Origin: Qipengyuania gaetbuli
GTDB lineage: Bacteria > Pseudomonadota > Alphaproteobacteria > Sphingomonadales > Sphingomonadaceae
Direction of reading: 5' to 3'
Assembly: GCF_009827315.1 (NCBI RefSeq)
Contig: NZ_WTYF01000004.1
Location: 186,001-250,000, forward strand
DNA: 64,000 nt
Under the pieces are notes generated by a model. It made no database searches and was not told where the DNA came from. It saw only the letters and a program-made list of their open reading frames with translations. Position numbers and translations under genes: made by a program. Of the stretch, positions 1 through 8,509 are shown piece after piece (the first letter of the stretch is position 1; every line of letters starts with the position of its first letter).

Positions 1-1343
<1,343 letters not shown>

Positions 1344-1368
1344 CGAGCGAAGGCGCCTAACGCCGGAG

Positions 1369-1382
1369 CTTGGCTAGCCAAG
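1369..1382. repeat. 14-bp perfect palindrome downstream of lepA
   Basis: CTTGGCTAGCCAAG is a perfect palindrome 26 bases after the lepA stop codon. With no loop and no T tract it is not a convincing terminator. It lies in the junction between lepA and the lower-GC gene island, so it may be a protein-binding or recombination site. Function is unknown. Confidence 0.4.
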
Positions 1383-1457
1383 GGACAAGTTAGAAGCCGG
1401 TGCGCGTCAGCGCATCGCGAGCTTCGGCCAGCGGGTGCGCCTGCGCAACCCGACTGA

Positions 1458-1469
1458 CGTCACGTGACG
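1458..1469. promoter_or_regulatory. 12-bp palindrome upstream of the HTH/ImmA-IrrE gene
   Basis: CGTCACGTGACG is a perfect 12-bp palindrome. It overlaps an 8-bp one (TGACGTCA, 1455-1462). It lies about 115 bases upstream of the start of a gene encoding an Xre-type HTH protein, so it could be an autoregulatory operator. That role is inferred from position only. Confidence 0.35.
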
Positions 1470-1582
1470 CATGGAGCGATTGCGCCAGCAATCGCGGAAC
1501 GGCGCGTGGCGGACCTTTTCGAACAGCTTTGCAGCATTCGGCGCTAGGAAAACTGAGCGCTTTCAGTCTAACACGATGAGTA

Positions 1583-2722
1583 ATGGCCGAGCAGCTTCCA
1601 ATAAATCCACTTCTCTTGGTTTGGGCACGTGAGCGCGCAGGATTAAGTGCTGAGGAAGCCGCGCAAAAGTTCCGACGCTGGGCGGACTGGGAGGCGGGCA
1701 ACGCGTTCCCGACTTACCCGCAGCTCGAGCAGCTCTCCGATGCATTTAAGGTCCCCATCGCGGTGTTCTTCTTTCCGGAGCCACCCGAGGTCCCATCGAT
1801 CAACGAGACCTTTCGAACTCTGCCAGAAGAGACCCTCGACGAACTGCCCAGCCGTTTGCGCATTCTCCTGCGCAAAGCAAAGGCCATGCAGCTTAACCTC
1901 GCGGACCTGACTGACGGAAGGAATCCGGCAGAGCGTATGATCACTCGCGACCTAACGTTCCCCGCGAACGTAGACATCGCGGAGATGGCGGCGGTGGTGC
2001 GTGATTACCTCGGCGTGACGTTGGAAGACCAGATGAGCTGGCGCTCGACCGAGGATGCTCTGAAGGGTTGGCGAACCGCGCTCCTTGATGTGGGGGTTTT
2101 TGTATTCAAGGACGCGTTCCGCCTTGAAAACTTTTCAGGGTTCTGCCTCTTCGACGAGGAGTTCCCAATCATCTACGTCAACAATAGCGTCACCAAGACG
2201 AGACAGATTTTCACGTACTTTCATGAGCTAGCGCATCTCATCTTCCACACGAGCGGAATCGATACGGCACGGGATGGCTACATCGCGCGGCTAGTCGGCG
2301 ACGCGCGTCAGATTGAGATTGCGTGTAACAGTTTCGCTGGTCAGTTCCTCGTTCCCGAACACGCGTTCGAAGACGCCATGGTGGGGCGGGATGCGAGCGA
2401 AGCGACCGCAGAGATCCTCGCGTCCCGCTTCAATGTCAGCCGAGAGGTGATTTTTCGTCGCCTGCTAGACCGTGGCAGGGTGAGTGAAGGAGAATACGAA
2501 GCTGCGGTCCAACGTTGGAATGCGCAGCGAAACGTTGACCGCGCCCCGGGCGGAAATCCCTATTGGACCGCGCTTGCCTATCTCGGGCGTGAGTACGTCG
2601 CCCTTGCCTTGGCCCAATACCACCGCAATCGAATTGACCAAACGCAGCTCGCCGAGTTCCTTAATACAAAGCCGCGATACGTCGGCACGCTCGAAGAATA
2701 CTACAGCAGGGGTACCGCCTGA
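1583..2722 (+). CDS. HTH (Xre-type) / ImmA-IrrE family metallo-endopeptidase
   Basis: 379-residue protein with two recognisable parts. Residues about 10-65 resemble an Xre-type HTH (WEAGNAFPTYPQLEQL followed by PIAVFFFPEPPE, the usual linker of this family). The second half is an ImmA/IrrE zinc peptidase with HELAH at 214-218 and the downstream EIACNSFAGQFLVP segment expected to carry the third zinc ligand. Such proteins act as protease-type antitoxins or regulators that cleave repressors. The stop codon overlaps the start of the DUF4411 gene by one base (TGATG), so the two are translationally coupled. Base composition is visibly less GC-rich than lepA, suggesting transfer. No strong ribosome site precedes the ATG. 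Confidence 0.88.
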   Translation: MAEQLPINPLLLVWARERAGLSAEEAAQKFRRWADWEAGNAFPTYPQLEQLSDAFKVPIAVFFFPEPPEVPSINETFRTLPEETLDELPSRLRILLRKAKAMQLNLADLTDGRNPAERMITRDLTFPANVDIAEMAAVVRDYLGVTLEDQMSWRSTEDALKGWRTALLDVGVFVFKDAFRLENFSGFCLFDEEFPIIYVNNSVTKTRQIFTYFHELAHLIFHTSGIDTARDGYIARLVGDARQIEIACNSFAGQFLVPEHAFEDAMVGRDASEATAEILASRFNVSREVIFRRLLDRGRVSEGEYEAAVQRWNAQRNVDRAPGGNPYWTALAYLGREYVALALAQYHRNRIDQTQLAEFLNTKPRYVGTLEEYYSRGTA

Positions 2723-3189
2723 TGTACGTATTCGACACGTCTCCGCTGTCCACGCTCTTCCGAAACTATTACCGGAGCAGGTTTCCGAGCCTTTGGGATC
2801 GTTTCGACGGTCTCGTGGCCGAGAACCGGATCGTGTCTACGCGCGAGTGCAAGCACGAATGTAACGACGGGCCGGTGGAGGCGCTGCGGGCATGGACGGA
2901 GGAACAAGATGCATTCTTCCACACGCCGGGCGCAGCGGAGGGCACGTATGTCGGCCTGATTTACTCGGTCCCGCACTTTCAACAGAACATTGAGCAGAGG
3001 AAGCTATTGAAAGGTGGACGGAACGCAGACCCCTTTGTGATCGCCAAAGCAGGGACGGACGGCCGCACTGTGGTCACTATGGAAGAGTTCAAGCCCAACG
3101 GCGCGAAAATTCCGAACATTTGCGCTTACTTCGGGGTCGAATGCGTGTCTCTGGAACAGTTCATGGAGCGAGAGGGCTGGGAGTTTTGA
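2722..3189 (+). CDS. DUF4411 family PIN-like protein (probable toxin)
   Basis: 155 residues. The N-terminus MYVFDTSPLSTLF, with an early Asp in a hydrophobic strand, followed by ECKHE (about 42-46), NADPFVIAKA (about 101-110) and TMEEFKP, matches the DUF4411 family. Its fold is PIN-like, with acidic residues that would bind a metal for RNA cleavage. DUF4411 genes commonly sit directly after HTH/ImmA-IrrE genes, as here with a one-base overlap, so a toxin role paired with the upstream protein is the natural reading. That role is inferred; PIN nuclease activity is not proven by the sequence alone. Confidence 0.82.
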   Translation: MYVFDTSPLSTLFRNYYRSRFPSLWDRFDGLVAENRIVSTRECKHECNDGPVEALRAWTEEQDAFFHTPGAAEGTYVGLIYSVPHFQQNIEQRKLLKGGRNADPFVIAKAGTDGRTVVTMEEFKPNGAKIPNICAYFGVECVSLEQFMEREGWEF

Positions 3190-3235
3190 TGCTTTGCGGG
3201 TTTCAAAGCTGTTTGGCTGATAGCGGCGCTTGCAC

Positions 3236-4132
3236 ATGACCTTCGGCGTTTTCATGCACAAGGATGGGTCGATCTACGACGACATTCCCGAGGTGCATTA
3301 CCAGTTTCCGAAAAGCTATCTCAGCCGCGCCGAGCAGATGGTCGGCGACTGGATTGTCTACCGAGAGCCCGTCAAGATTCCGAACTCAAAGGGCTTCTTC
3401 GCAGTGGCGAAGGTCGAGGAAATCATACCTGACCCGTCGGAGCCTGACCGCTATCGCGCGATCATCGAGAAAGGTAGCTATCTGCCGTTCGAGCCGACCG
3501 TCCCGCATATTGTGAATGGCGAACAGGTTGAGCGCGGTGTTCTCAATGAGGAAGGCAAAGTATCTGGTCGCGCCCAAGCTGCGGTCCGTCCGCTTGCACA
3601 TTCCGACTTCGCGCGCATCATATCGCTCGGCCTGCCGGATGAGGACTTTTTGCCTCGCAGCGATGAGGAAGTTGTCGAGGACAACCGTGTCCGCGAGCAT
3701 CAGACCCCGTTCGAAATCGAGCGGCCCATTGTCCAGTCACTCGTCTCCAAGCCATTTCGCGACCGTGCTTTCCGCCGCGCCGTGATGCACGCCTATGATG
3801 GCCGCTGCGCGGTGACGGGCTGGAAGCTGGTCAATGGTGGCGGTCGCTTGGAAGCGCAGGCAGCGCATATCCGCCCCGTGGAACACGGCGGGCCTGACAG
3901 CGTGCGGAATGGCCTCGCGCTGTCCGGCACAGCGCATTGGATGTTCGACCGAGGGTTGATTGGGTTCAGGGATGATCTGGAGATCATCGTGCACCGCAAG
4001 GTCAACGACCGCGAGGGTGTCGAGGCGATCATCAATTCGACTGGGAAGCTCAAGGCTCCTGCGATCGAATCCTACAGACCGCACCCCAAGTTTTTGTCTT
4101 GGCATCGTGAGTATCACGGCTTCGACGCGTAG
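3236..4132 (+). CDS. HNH endonuclease (HNH_2 type) with N-terminal PUA/EVE-like region
   Basis: 298 residues from the ATG at 3236; a TTG two codons earlier is the alternative start. The C-terminal third is an HNH_2 nuclease: CAVTG (about 191-195), AAHIRPVEHGG with the general-base His at about 211, SVRNGLALSG with Asn about 225, and TAHWMFDRG with His about 234. Residues 1-130 (VGDWIVYREP...GFFAVAKVEEI) look like the small beta-barrel readers (EVE/PUA/SRA superfamily) that precede HNH domains in modification-dependent restriction enzymes; this assignment is tentative. The gene starts 46 bases after the DUF4411 stop and shares its lower GC, so it probably belongs to the same mobile island. Restriction of modified phage DNA is the inferred role. 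Confidence 0.82.
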   Translation: MTFGVFMHKDGSIYDDIPEVHYQFPKSYLSRAEQMVGDWIVYREPVKIPNSKGFFAVAKVEEIIPDPSEPDRYRAIIEKGSYLPFEPTVPHIVNGEQVERGVLNEEGKVSGRAQAAVRPLAHSDFARIISLGLPDEDFLPRSDEEVVEDNRVREHQTPFEIERPIVQSLVSKPFRDRAFRRAVMHAYDGRCAVTGWKLVNGGGRLEAQAAHIRPVEHGGPDSVRNGLALSGTAHWMFDRGLIGFRDDLEIIVHRKVNDREGVEAIINSTGKLKAPAIESYRPHPKFLSWHREYHGFDA

Positions 4133-4199
4133 CCTCAGCGCAGCTACGCGAAGTCATTTCAAAATTCAGGTTCCTTGTTTGCGCCCTCAAACGCCGGGC

Positions 4200-4217
4200 G
4201 GGGCGCATCCGCGCCCC
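4200..4217. repeat. Hairpin after the HNH gene
   Basis: Perfect 7-bp stem GGGGCGC/GCGCCCC with a 4-base loop, 68 bases past the HNH stop. There is no following U tract on either strand, so it is at best a weak terminator. The rest of 4133-4339 holds further GC-rich short inverted repeats and no gene. Confidence 0.4.
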
Positions 4218-4339
4218 TTGGCTTCCTCGCATAAGCTCGGGCGGCCGGTCGGCCTTGCGGTCCGCTTTGCAGGTGGCCTTTGGCCGTCTGCGCCTTCGGC
4301 TTCGACTCCGCGGACCGGAGCAGCGCGAACCGTGAAGGG

Positions 4340-4642
4340 CTAATCCCACCCCTCATCCTTGAGCGTCCGCAAGCGCAGGCGGTTTTCCTCTTCCTCGGCT
4401 TCCATTTCCGCGACCTCGTCGTCCCACCACTCGGGTAGCTGGACCTCGCCGTCCTCGTGCGTCCGGCGGGCGTGGTTGGGGTTGTACATTTCGTGCTCGG
4501 GATCGCGCCGGGGGTTGTAGCCTTCGGCGCGGTCGGCGGCGATCGCGGCTTCCAGTGCCTCTCGCGCGGCGCGCACGCGGGGGCTTTCGATGGCTTCCTC
4601 CCGCGCGCGGATCGCGTCGATCTTGGCATTGATCGATTCCAT
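4340..4642 (-). CDS. Small acidic coiled-coil hypothetical protein
   Basis: 100 residues from the ATG at 4642, chosen because GGAGG lies 8 bases upstream; a GTG two codons earlier is too close to that site. The protein is very acidic and helical: MESINAKIDAIRAREEAIES at the N-terminus, a central EGYNPRRDPEHEMYNPNHARR segment, then EVAEMEAEEEENRLRLRTL, probably a coiled coil. It has no signal peptide, membrane segment or known domain. It starts 45 bases downstream of the HTH/terminase-like gene stop and is probably co-transcribed with it. Function unknown. Confidence 0.72.
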   Translation of the reverse strand: MESINAKIDAIRAREEAIESPRVRAAREALEAAIAADRAEGYNPRRDPEHEMYNPNHARRTHEDGEVQLPEWWDDEVAEMEAEEEENRLRLRTLKDEGWD

Positions 4643-4687
4643 CGTCACCGCCTCCTGCCTCAGCTGCTCGGCGGCGCGTTCGGCCTC

Positions 4688-5164
4688 TCATTCCTTGCGC
4701 CATTGGTTGCGCAGGCGGGTCAGCTCCATCTTGTCGATCGCGTTCGCGCCGCCCTGGCGCAGGGCGCTGCGGCCATCGGCAAAGCGGTCGGGAGAGCGGT
4801 TCCTCAGCATGAACATGAGCAGGCGGTCGTTATGCGAAATGCGCGTGCCGACGAGCTTGCCGTAGGAGTACACGGGCACCTCCACCCCGTTCAGGGCGCG
4901 GTCCATGGCGACGTCCTCGATCCGGCGCATGCCGAAATCGAGCGCGGCTTCCCAGGCGGCGGCGAATTCCTCCGCCCCCGGCTGGCGGCGCAGATGGTAG
5001 GCGCCATGCGTGCTGCGCCCCACCGCGCGGCAGGCCGAGGTGACGGAGCCGGTATCGGCCAGCGCCTCGATAAAGGCGCGCTGGACTTCGGGCTTCCATC
5101 CGTTGCTGCGGTCCTTCAGGCGCGGGACGGGGGCGAAGGCGGGGAGGAATTTGGGCGTGCTCAT
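4688..5164 (-). CDS. HTH / phage terminase small subunit-like protein
   Basis: 158 residues. Residues about 20-60 (WKPEVQRAFIEALADTGSVTSACRAVGRS) resemble the recruiter HTH of terminase small subunits and related homeodomain-like proteins, followed by AAWEAALDFGMRRIEDVAMDRALNGVEVPVY and a helical tail. No large terminase, portal or other phage gene is nearby, so it is more likely a domesticated DNA-binding protein than part of a prophage. It lies 36 bases downstream of bphP and may be read through from the bphO-bphP unit. Function not established. Confidence 0.7.
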   Translation of the reverse strand: MSTPKFLPAFAPVPRLKDRSNGWKPEVQRAFIEALADTGSVTSACRAVGRSTHGAYHLRRQPGAEEFAAAWEAALDFGMRRIEDVAMDRALNGVEVPVYSYGKLVGTRISHNDRLLMFMLRNRSPDRFADGRSALRQGGANAIDKMELTRLRNQWRKE

Positions 5165-5200
5165 CCGAAAGGATGGAGCAGAAAAGCGCAGAGTAGGAAA

Positions 5201-7741
5201 CTAGCCGAGAATGCGGGCGAGCGCGCCTTCGAGAGCGCGCTTGTCATACGGCTTGGTCAGGACGGGGGCGTCGGCGAATTGCTCCAGCAGGCCCGATGCC
5301 TCGCCATAGCCGGTCGCAAAGGCGAAGGGGATGCCGCGCGCGGCGAGGTCCTGCGCCACCTCGATGCTGGTTTCGGTGCCCAGATTGACGTCGAGCACCG
5401 CGTAATCGGGCGATTCTTCCGTCACGAATTCCAGCGCCTGCCGGACGGTGGAGGCGGTGAGCACCTTCTGCGCGCCCAGTTCCAACAGGAAATGTTCGCT
5501 ATCCATCGCAATGATGAGGTTGTCTTCCACCAGCAGCGCGGTGCCGCCGAAACTGGCAGAGGGCTTTGCGGCCGTGCTCGAGGGGGCAGGGGCGGGCTGG
5601 GCCACACGGCTTTCGAAGCCCTTCACATGGCGGTCGGGGATGTAGAATTCCGCCTCCACGCCCTTCAGCGGGAAGGAGATGTCGGCCTTGCCGCCCAGCT
5701 CGAAGGGGATCGAGCGTTCGATCACGGTCGAGCCGAAGCCGCGGCGCATGGGCGGCTTGACCACCGGCCCGCCGCGCTCCTTCCAGGTGATGATCACGCC
5801 GCCGTCCGGCTGCTTCTCCAGCCCGATCTCGATCGAGCCGCTGGAATCGCTGAGCGCACCGTATTTGGCGGAGTTGGTGGTCAATTCGTGGAACACCAGC
5901 GCAAGCGTGGAAAGCGCGTCGGGATGTATGATCGCATCGGTGTCGGGCAGGTGGACGCGGTGTTGCTTGTCGCCGAGATAGGCGGCAACCTCTGTCTCGA
6001 TCATGCCGGTCAGCGAGGCCGCTTCCCATGTCGCGCTGGTGATAAGGTCATGCGCGCGGGCGAGGGCGTGGATGCGGTCGCCGACGACCTGGGTGAATTC
6101 CGATACGGTGGAGGAGTCCGACTTGCCCTGGTCGACCAGCCCCCGGATGAGGTTTAGGATGTTGCGCACGCGGTGGTTCAGTTCCGCGACGAGCAGTTCC
6201 TGCTTCTCCTGCGCGCGCTTGCGGTCCGCATTGGCGGCGTCCGACAGGCGCAGCACGACTTCGAGCAAGGTGATGCGGATCGCCTCTGCCACCTGCCGTT
6301 CGGCGGCGGTCCATTCCGCGCTGTGGCCGGAGACGGTGTCGGTCCACGCCTCGAAGCTCTTGCGCGGGGTCAGGCGCACGCCATTGGGGCCGACTTCGAC
6401 CGGCTTTTCCGGATTGCCCGCCCAGGTGACCGTGCGCGCGACTTCCCGGCGGAACAGGATGACGTAGTCGCGCGGGCTGCGTGAAACGGGCAGGGCCATC
6501 AGGCCGGCTGCACGCTCGACGAAATCGGCGGCGGGTGGATAGGCGCGCTGGAGGCAGTCGGTCGCGTAGACGCTGCTGGTCTGCGTCGTGTTGAGGAAGC
6601 GCACGAGCGCCATGGTTTCCTCGCGTGTGGGCGTTACGCCGAACTGGGAGAATTCCCCGTCGACCCAGCCGATCGCGCCATCGAATTCGATCAGCCGGCG
6701 CAGTTCGTCCACGATGACGTCGAAGTCGTCGACGATAGACCCGCCCTCGGCCAGCTTGCGCATCAGGGCATTGTGCGAATCCCGCGCTCTGTCGGCTTCC
6801 TCCAAAGCGCTGCGGGAGGTCACCTGCGTGAGCAGGAAGCCGAACATCTGGCCGAACAGGTCGCAGGCGGAACGCGCCGCGTAGTCGAGCTTGCGCGGTG
6901 TGTCGTGATGGCAGGCGAACAGGCCCCACAGGCGGTCGCCGTCCATGATGCTGACCGACATGGAGGCTGCCACACCCATGTTGCGCAGATATTCGAGGTG
7001 GATCGGGGATACGGCCCGTAGCGTGCTCAGCGACAGGTCCACCGGCTCGCCGGACGTGCCCGTTTCGGGCAGGATCGGGGAGACCCTGTCGTTGACATCG
7101 CTGATGATGCGAATGGGCGACCGCTTGTACAGGGCGCGGGCCTGTTTCGGAATGTCGGAGGCGGGATAGCGCAGGCCGAGAAACGGCTCCATGCCCGGGG
7201 CGGTTGCCTCGGCGATCACCTCGCCGGAATCGTCGGGCGCGAAGCGGTAGACCATTACCCGGTCGAAGCCGCAAAGCGCCTTCATGAAGCGCGCGGCATT
7301 CTTGCACAGTTCGGCGACGTCGCGGCTGGTTTTCAGCCGTTCCACCATGCCGCGGACCTGCGGCAATGCATCCTTGCGCCTGCCGGGTTCCAGCACGGGT
7401 TCGAGTTCGACGATGATCGACTGACCCGAACGGTGCACAGCGACATGGAAATGCCGTTCGTCCCCGTCGCGCACCTGCAAATCGTAGCACCTGCCGACGG
7501 AATCGGGCGAGGAGAGTGTCTGGATCTCGGTCCTGATTTCGTGGAGCGCCATGTCGGAAAAATAGCTGCGCAGCGGATTACCGACCATGTCCTGCGCGGC
7601 GATACCGAGATGCTCTTCGGTATTGGCCGAAGCATGCAGGACCAGCCAGTCGGGCGACAGGGCAATCAGGCAGCCGAAGCTCTGGACATGGCCGAGCTGG
7701 TGGATCGGCTCGCGCTCGCAATTTGTGAGATCGACCTCCAT
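5201..7741 (-). CDS. bphP: Bacteriophytochrome HWE-family histidine kinase with C-terminal receiver
   Basis: 846-residue red/far-red photoreceptor kinase, starting at the ATG that overlaps the bphO stop (TGATG). Domains in order: PAS (about 10-115) with Cys8 in the expected biliverdin-attachment position; GAF (about 130-310) with the PASDIP motif (Asp196), His248 and His279; PHY (about 320-500) with the tongue motif PRKSF (459-463); an HWE/HisKA_2 kinase (about 510-710) with phospho-acceptor His523 in ELNHRVRN and the ATP-site helix ELTTNSAKYGALS; and a response receiver (about 732-846) with Asp784 and Lys830. The lasso motif reads IHQLGHVQSFG rather than the usual IHxPGxIQPHG. Light-dependent phosphotransfer is inferred; the fused receiver may act as phosphate sink or output. 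Confidence 0.96.
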   Translation of the reverse strand: MEVDLTNCEREPIHQLGHVQSFGCLIALSPDWLVLHASANTEEHLGIAAQDMVGNPLRSYFSDMALHEIRTEIQTLSSPDSVGRCYDLQVRDGDERHFHVAVHRSGQSIIVELEPVLEPGRRKDALPQVRGMVERLKTSRDVAELCKNAARFMKALCGFDRVMVYRFAPDDSGEVIAEATAPGMEPFLGLRYPASDIPKQARALYKRSPIRIISDVNDRVSPILPETGTSGEPVDLSLSTLRAVSPIHLEYLRNMGVAASMSVSIMDGDRLWGLFACHHDTPRKLDYAARSACDLFGQMFGFLLTQVTSRSALEEADRARDSHNALMRKLAEGGSIVDDFDVIVDELRRLIEFDGAIGWVDGEFSQFGVTPTREETMALVRFLNTTQTSSVYATDCLQRAYPPAADFVERAAGLMALPVSRSPRDYVILFRREVARTVTWAGNPEKPVEVGPNGVRLTPRKSFEAWTDTVSGHSAEWTAAERQVAEAIRITLLEVVLRLSDAANADRKRAQEKQELLVAELNHRVRNILNLIRGLVDQGKSDSSTVSEFTQVVGDRIHALARAHDLITSATWEAASLTGMIETEVAAYLGDKQHRVHLPDTDAIIHPDALSTLALVFHELTTNSAKYGALSDSSGSIEIGLEKQPDGGVIITWKERGGPVVKPPMRRGFGSTVIERSIPFELGGKADISFPLKGVEAEFYIPDRHVKGFESRVAQPAPAPSSTAAKPSASFGGTALLVEDNLIIAMDSEHFLLELGAQKVLTASTVRQALEFVTEESPDYAVLDVNLGTETSIEVAQDLAARGIPFAFATGYGEASGLLEQFADAPVLTKPYDKRALEGALARILG

Positions 7742-8295
7742 CACGCGTTCGCAATGGAGGGGGCAGGCGATAATGCGCGCGCCTCTTCGCCGTAAAGCGC
7801 GAAGACCCGCTGCGCATCGTCCGCGATGTCGGCCAATTCGGCGTCCGAATGGCCGGTTTCCAGCTCTTCGCACAATTTGGCCCAGGCTGGTCCCGAGCCT
7901 TCGTCGGTGAAGTATCCGCGCACGTCATCGCTCCAGCGGACGGCCTGCCTGTCGAGGCGACGCGAAATTACCCGCGCACCCAGCCGCGAACCCAGCACGA
8001 CATAGGCGATTGCAAGAGGGTGGAGTGCCGTTGCCTGCCTTGGGGTGTCCGCCCGTTCCGGAAGGTCTAGTGCATCGCGGGACAGGCTCGCAAGTGAACG
8101 GAGGCGAGCAATCTCGTCCCGGTATGCCGGATGATCCGAGAGGGCGGGAAGCAACCGATCCATCGCACCGATATGCGCGGTGAGGATCGCGTCCATGCCT
8201 TCTCCGGTGGCCATGTCGAAGACGTCGAAAGCCGCTTCCACGGCGGTATGTTTGCCGCGGGTTTCCCGGTTCAGATATTCGCGTCCCGTTGTCAC
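7741..8295 (-). CDS. bphO: Heme oxygenase supplying biliverdin to the bacteriophytochrome
   Basis: 184-residue biliverdin-producing heme oxygenase of the bacterial BphO type. The N-terminal TRGKHTAVE segment holds the likely proximal haem ligand His16, and YVVLGSRLGARVISRRL matches the distal helix region with its Gly-rich kink. The start is GTG; the nearest upstream ATG runs straight into a stop. The stop codon overlaps the bphP start by one base, so enzyme and apo-photoreceptor are translationally coupled, and the chromophore is made beside its binding protein. The upstream gap carries two dyads, and no obvious ribosome site precedes the GTG. Confidence 0.9.
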   Translation of the reverse strand: MTTGREYLNRETRGKHTAVEAAFDVFDMATGEGMDAILTAHIGAMDRLLPALSDHPAYRDEIARLRSLASLSRDALDLPERADTPRQATALHPLAIAYVVLGSRLGARVISRRLDRQAVRWSDDVRGYFTDEGSGPAWAKLCEELETGHSDAELADIADDAQRVFALYGEEARALSPAPSIANA

Positions 8296-8326
8296 TGCAT
8301 ATGGATCGGACCCGATCCCTCCGTCT

Positions 8327-8355
8327 TGTCCGGCACGACTAATTCCGTCCGGACA
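8327..8355. promoter_or_regulatory. Inverted repeat upstream of bphO
   Basis: TGTCCGG and CCGGACA form a perfect 7-bp inverted repeat separated by 15 bases, 32-60 bases upstream of the bphO start. Arms this far apart suit a dimeric activator or repressor better than a hairpin. No cognate regulator can be named. Confidence 0.4.
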
Positions 8356-8431
8356 CCCCCCATTTTGTCGCGCCGGTACAACGCTGCATTATTACCGCAT
8401 TGCAATAGCTTAAGACCATCAACTACCAAAC

Positions 8432-8447
8432 CGGAAACTGGTTTCCG
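8432..8447. promoter_or_regulatory. GTTTCC-type dyad in the bphO upstream region
   Basis: CGGAAAC-tg-GTTTCCG is a 7-bp dyad with a 2-base centre, about 140 bases upstream of bphO and just beyond the proA terminator. It could be an operator for bphO-bphP. The role is inferred from position only. Confidence 0.35.
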
Positions 8448-8454
8448 CGAGGCG

Positions 8455-8484
8455 CAAAAAAGACCCGGGGCACGGCCCGGGTCT
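8455..8484 (-). terminator. Rho-independent terminator of proC-proA
   Basis: Read on the minus strand, a 9-bp perfect stem (AGACCCGGG/CCCGGGTCT, loop of 6) is followed at once by six T residues (8460-8455). It lies about 26 bases past the proA stop codon and separates the proline genes from bphO. Confidence 0.9.
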
Positions 8485-8509
8485 CTTGCAGAATATTCCG
8501 AAACCTCAG

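Noticed and set aside
1344..1582. tRNA or att site for island integration
   Set aside because: No cloverleaf or direct repeat pair with 4133-4339 could be found by eye, and no integrase is present.
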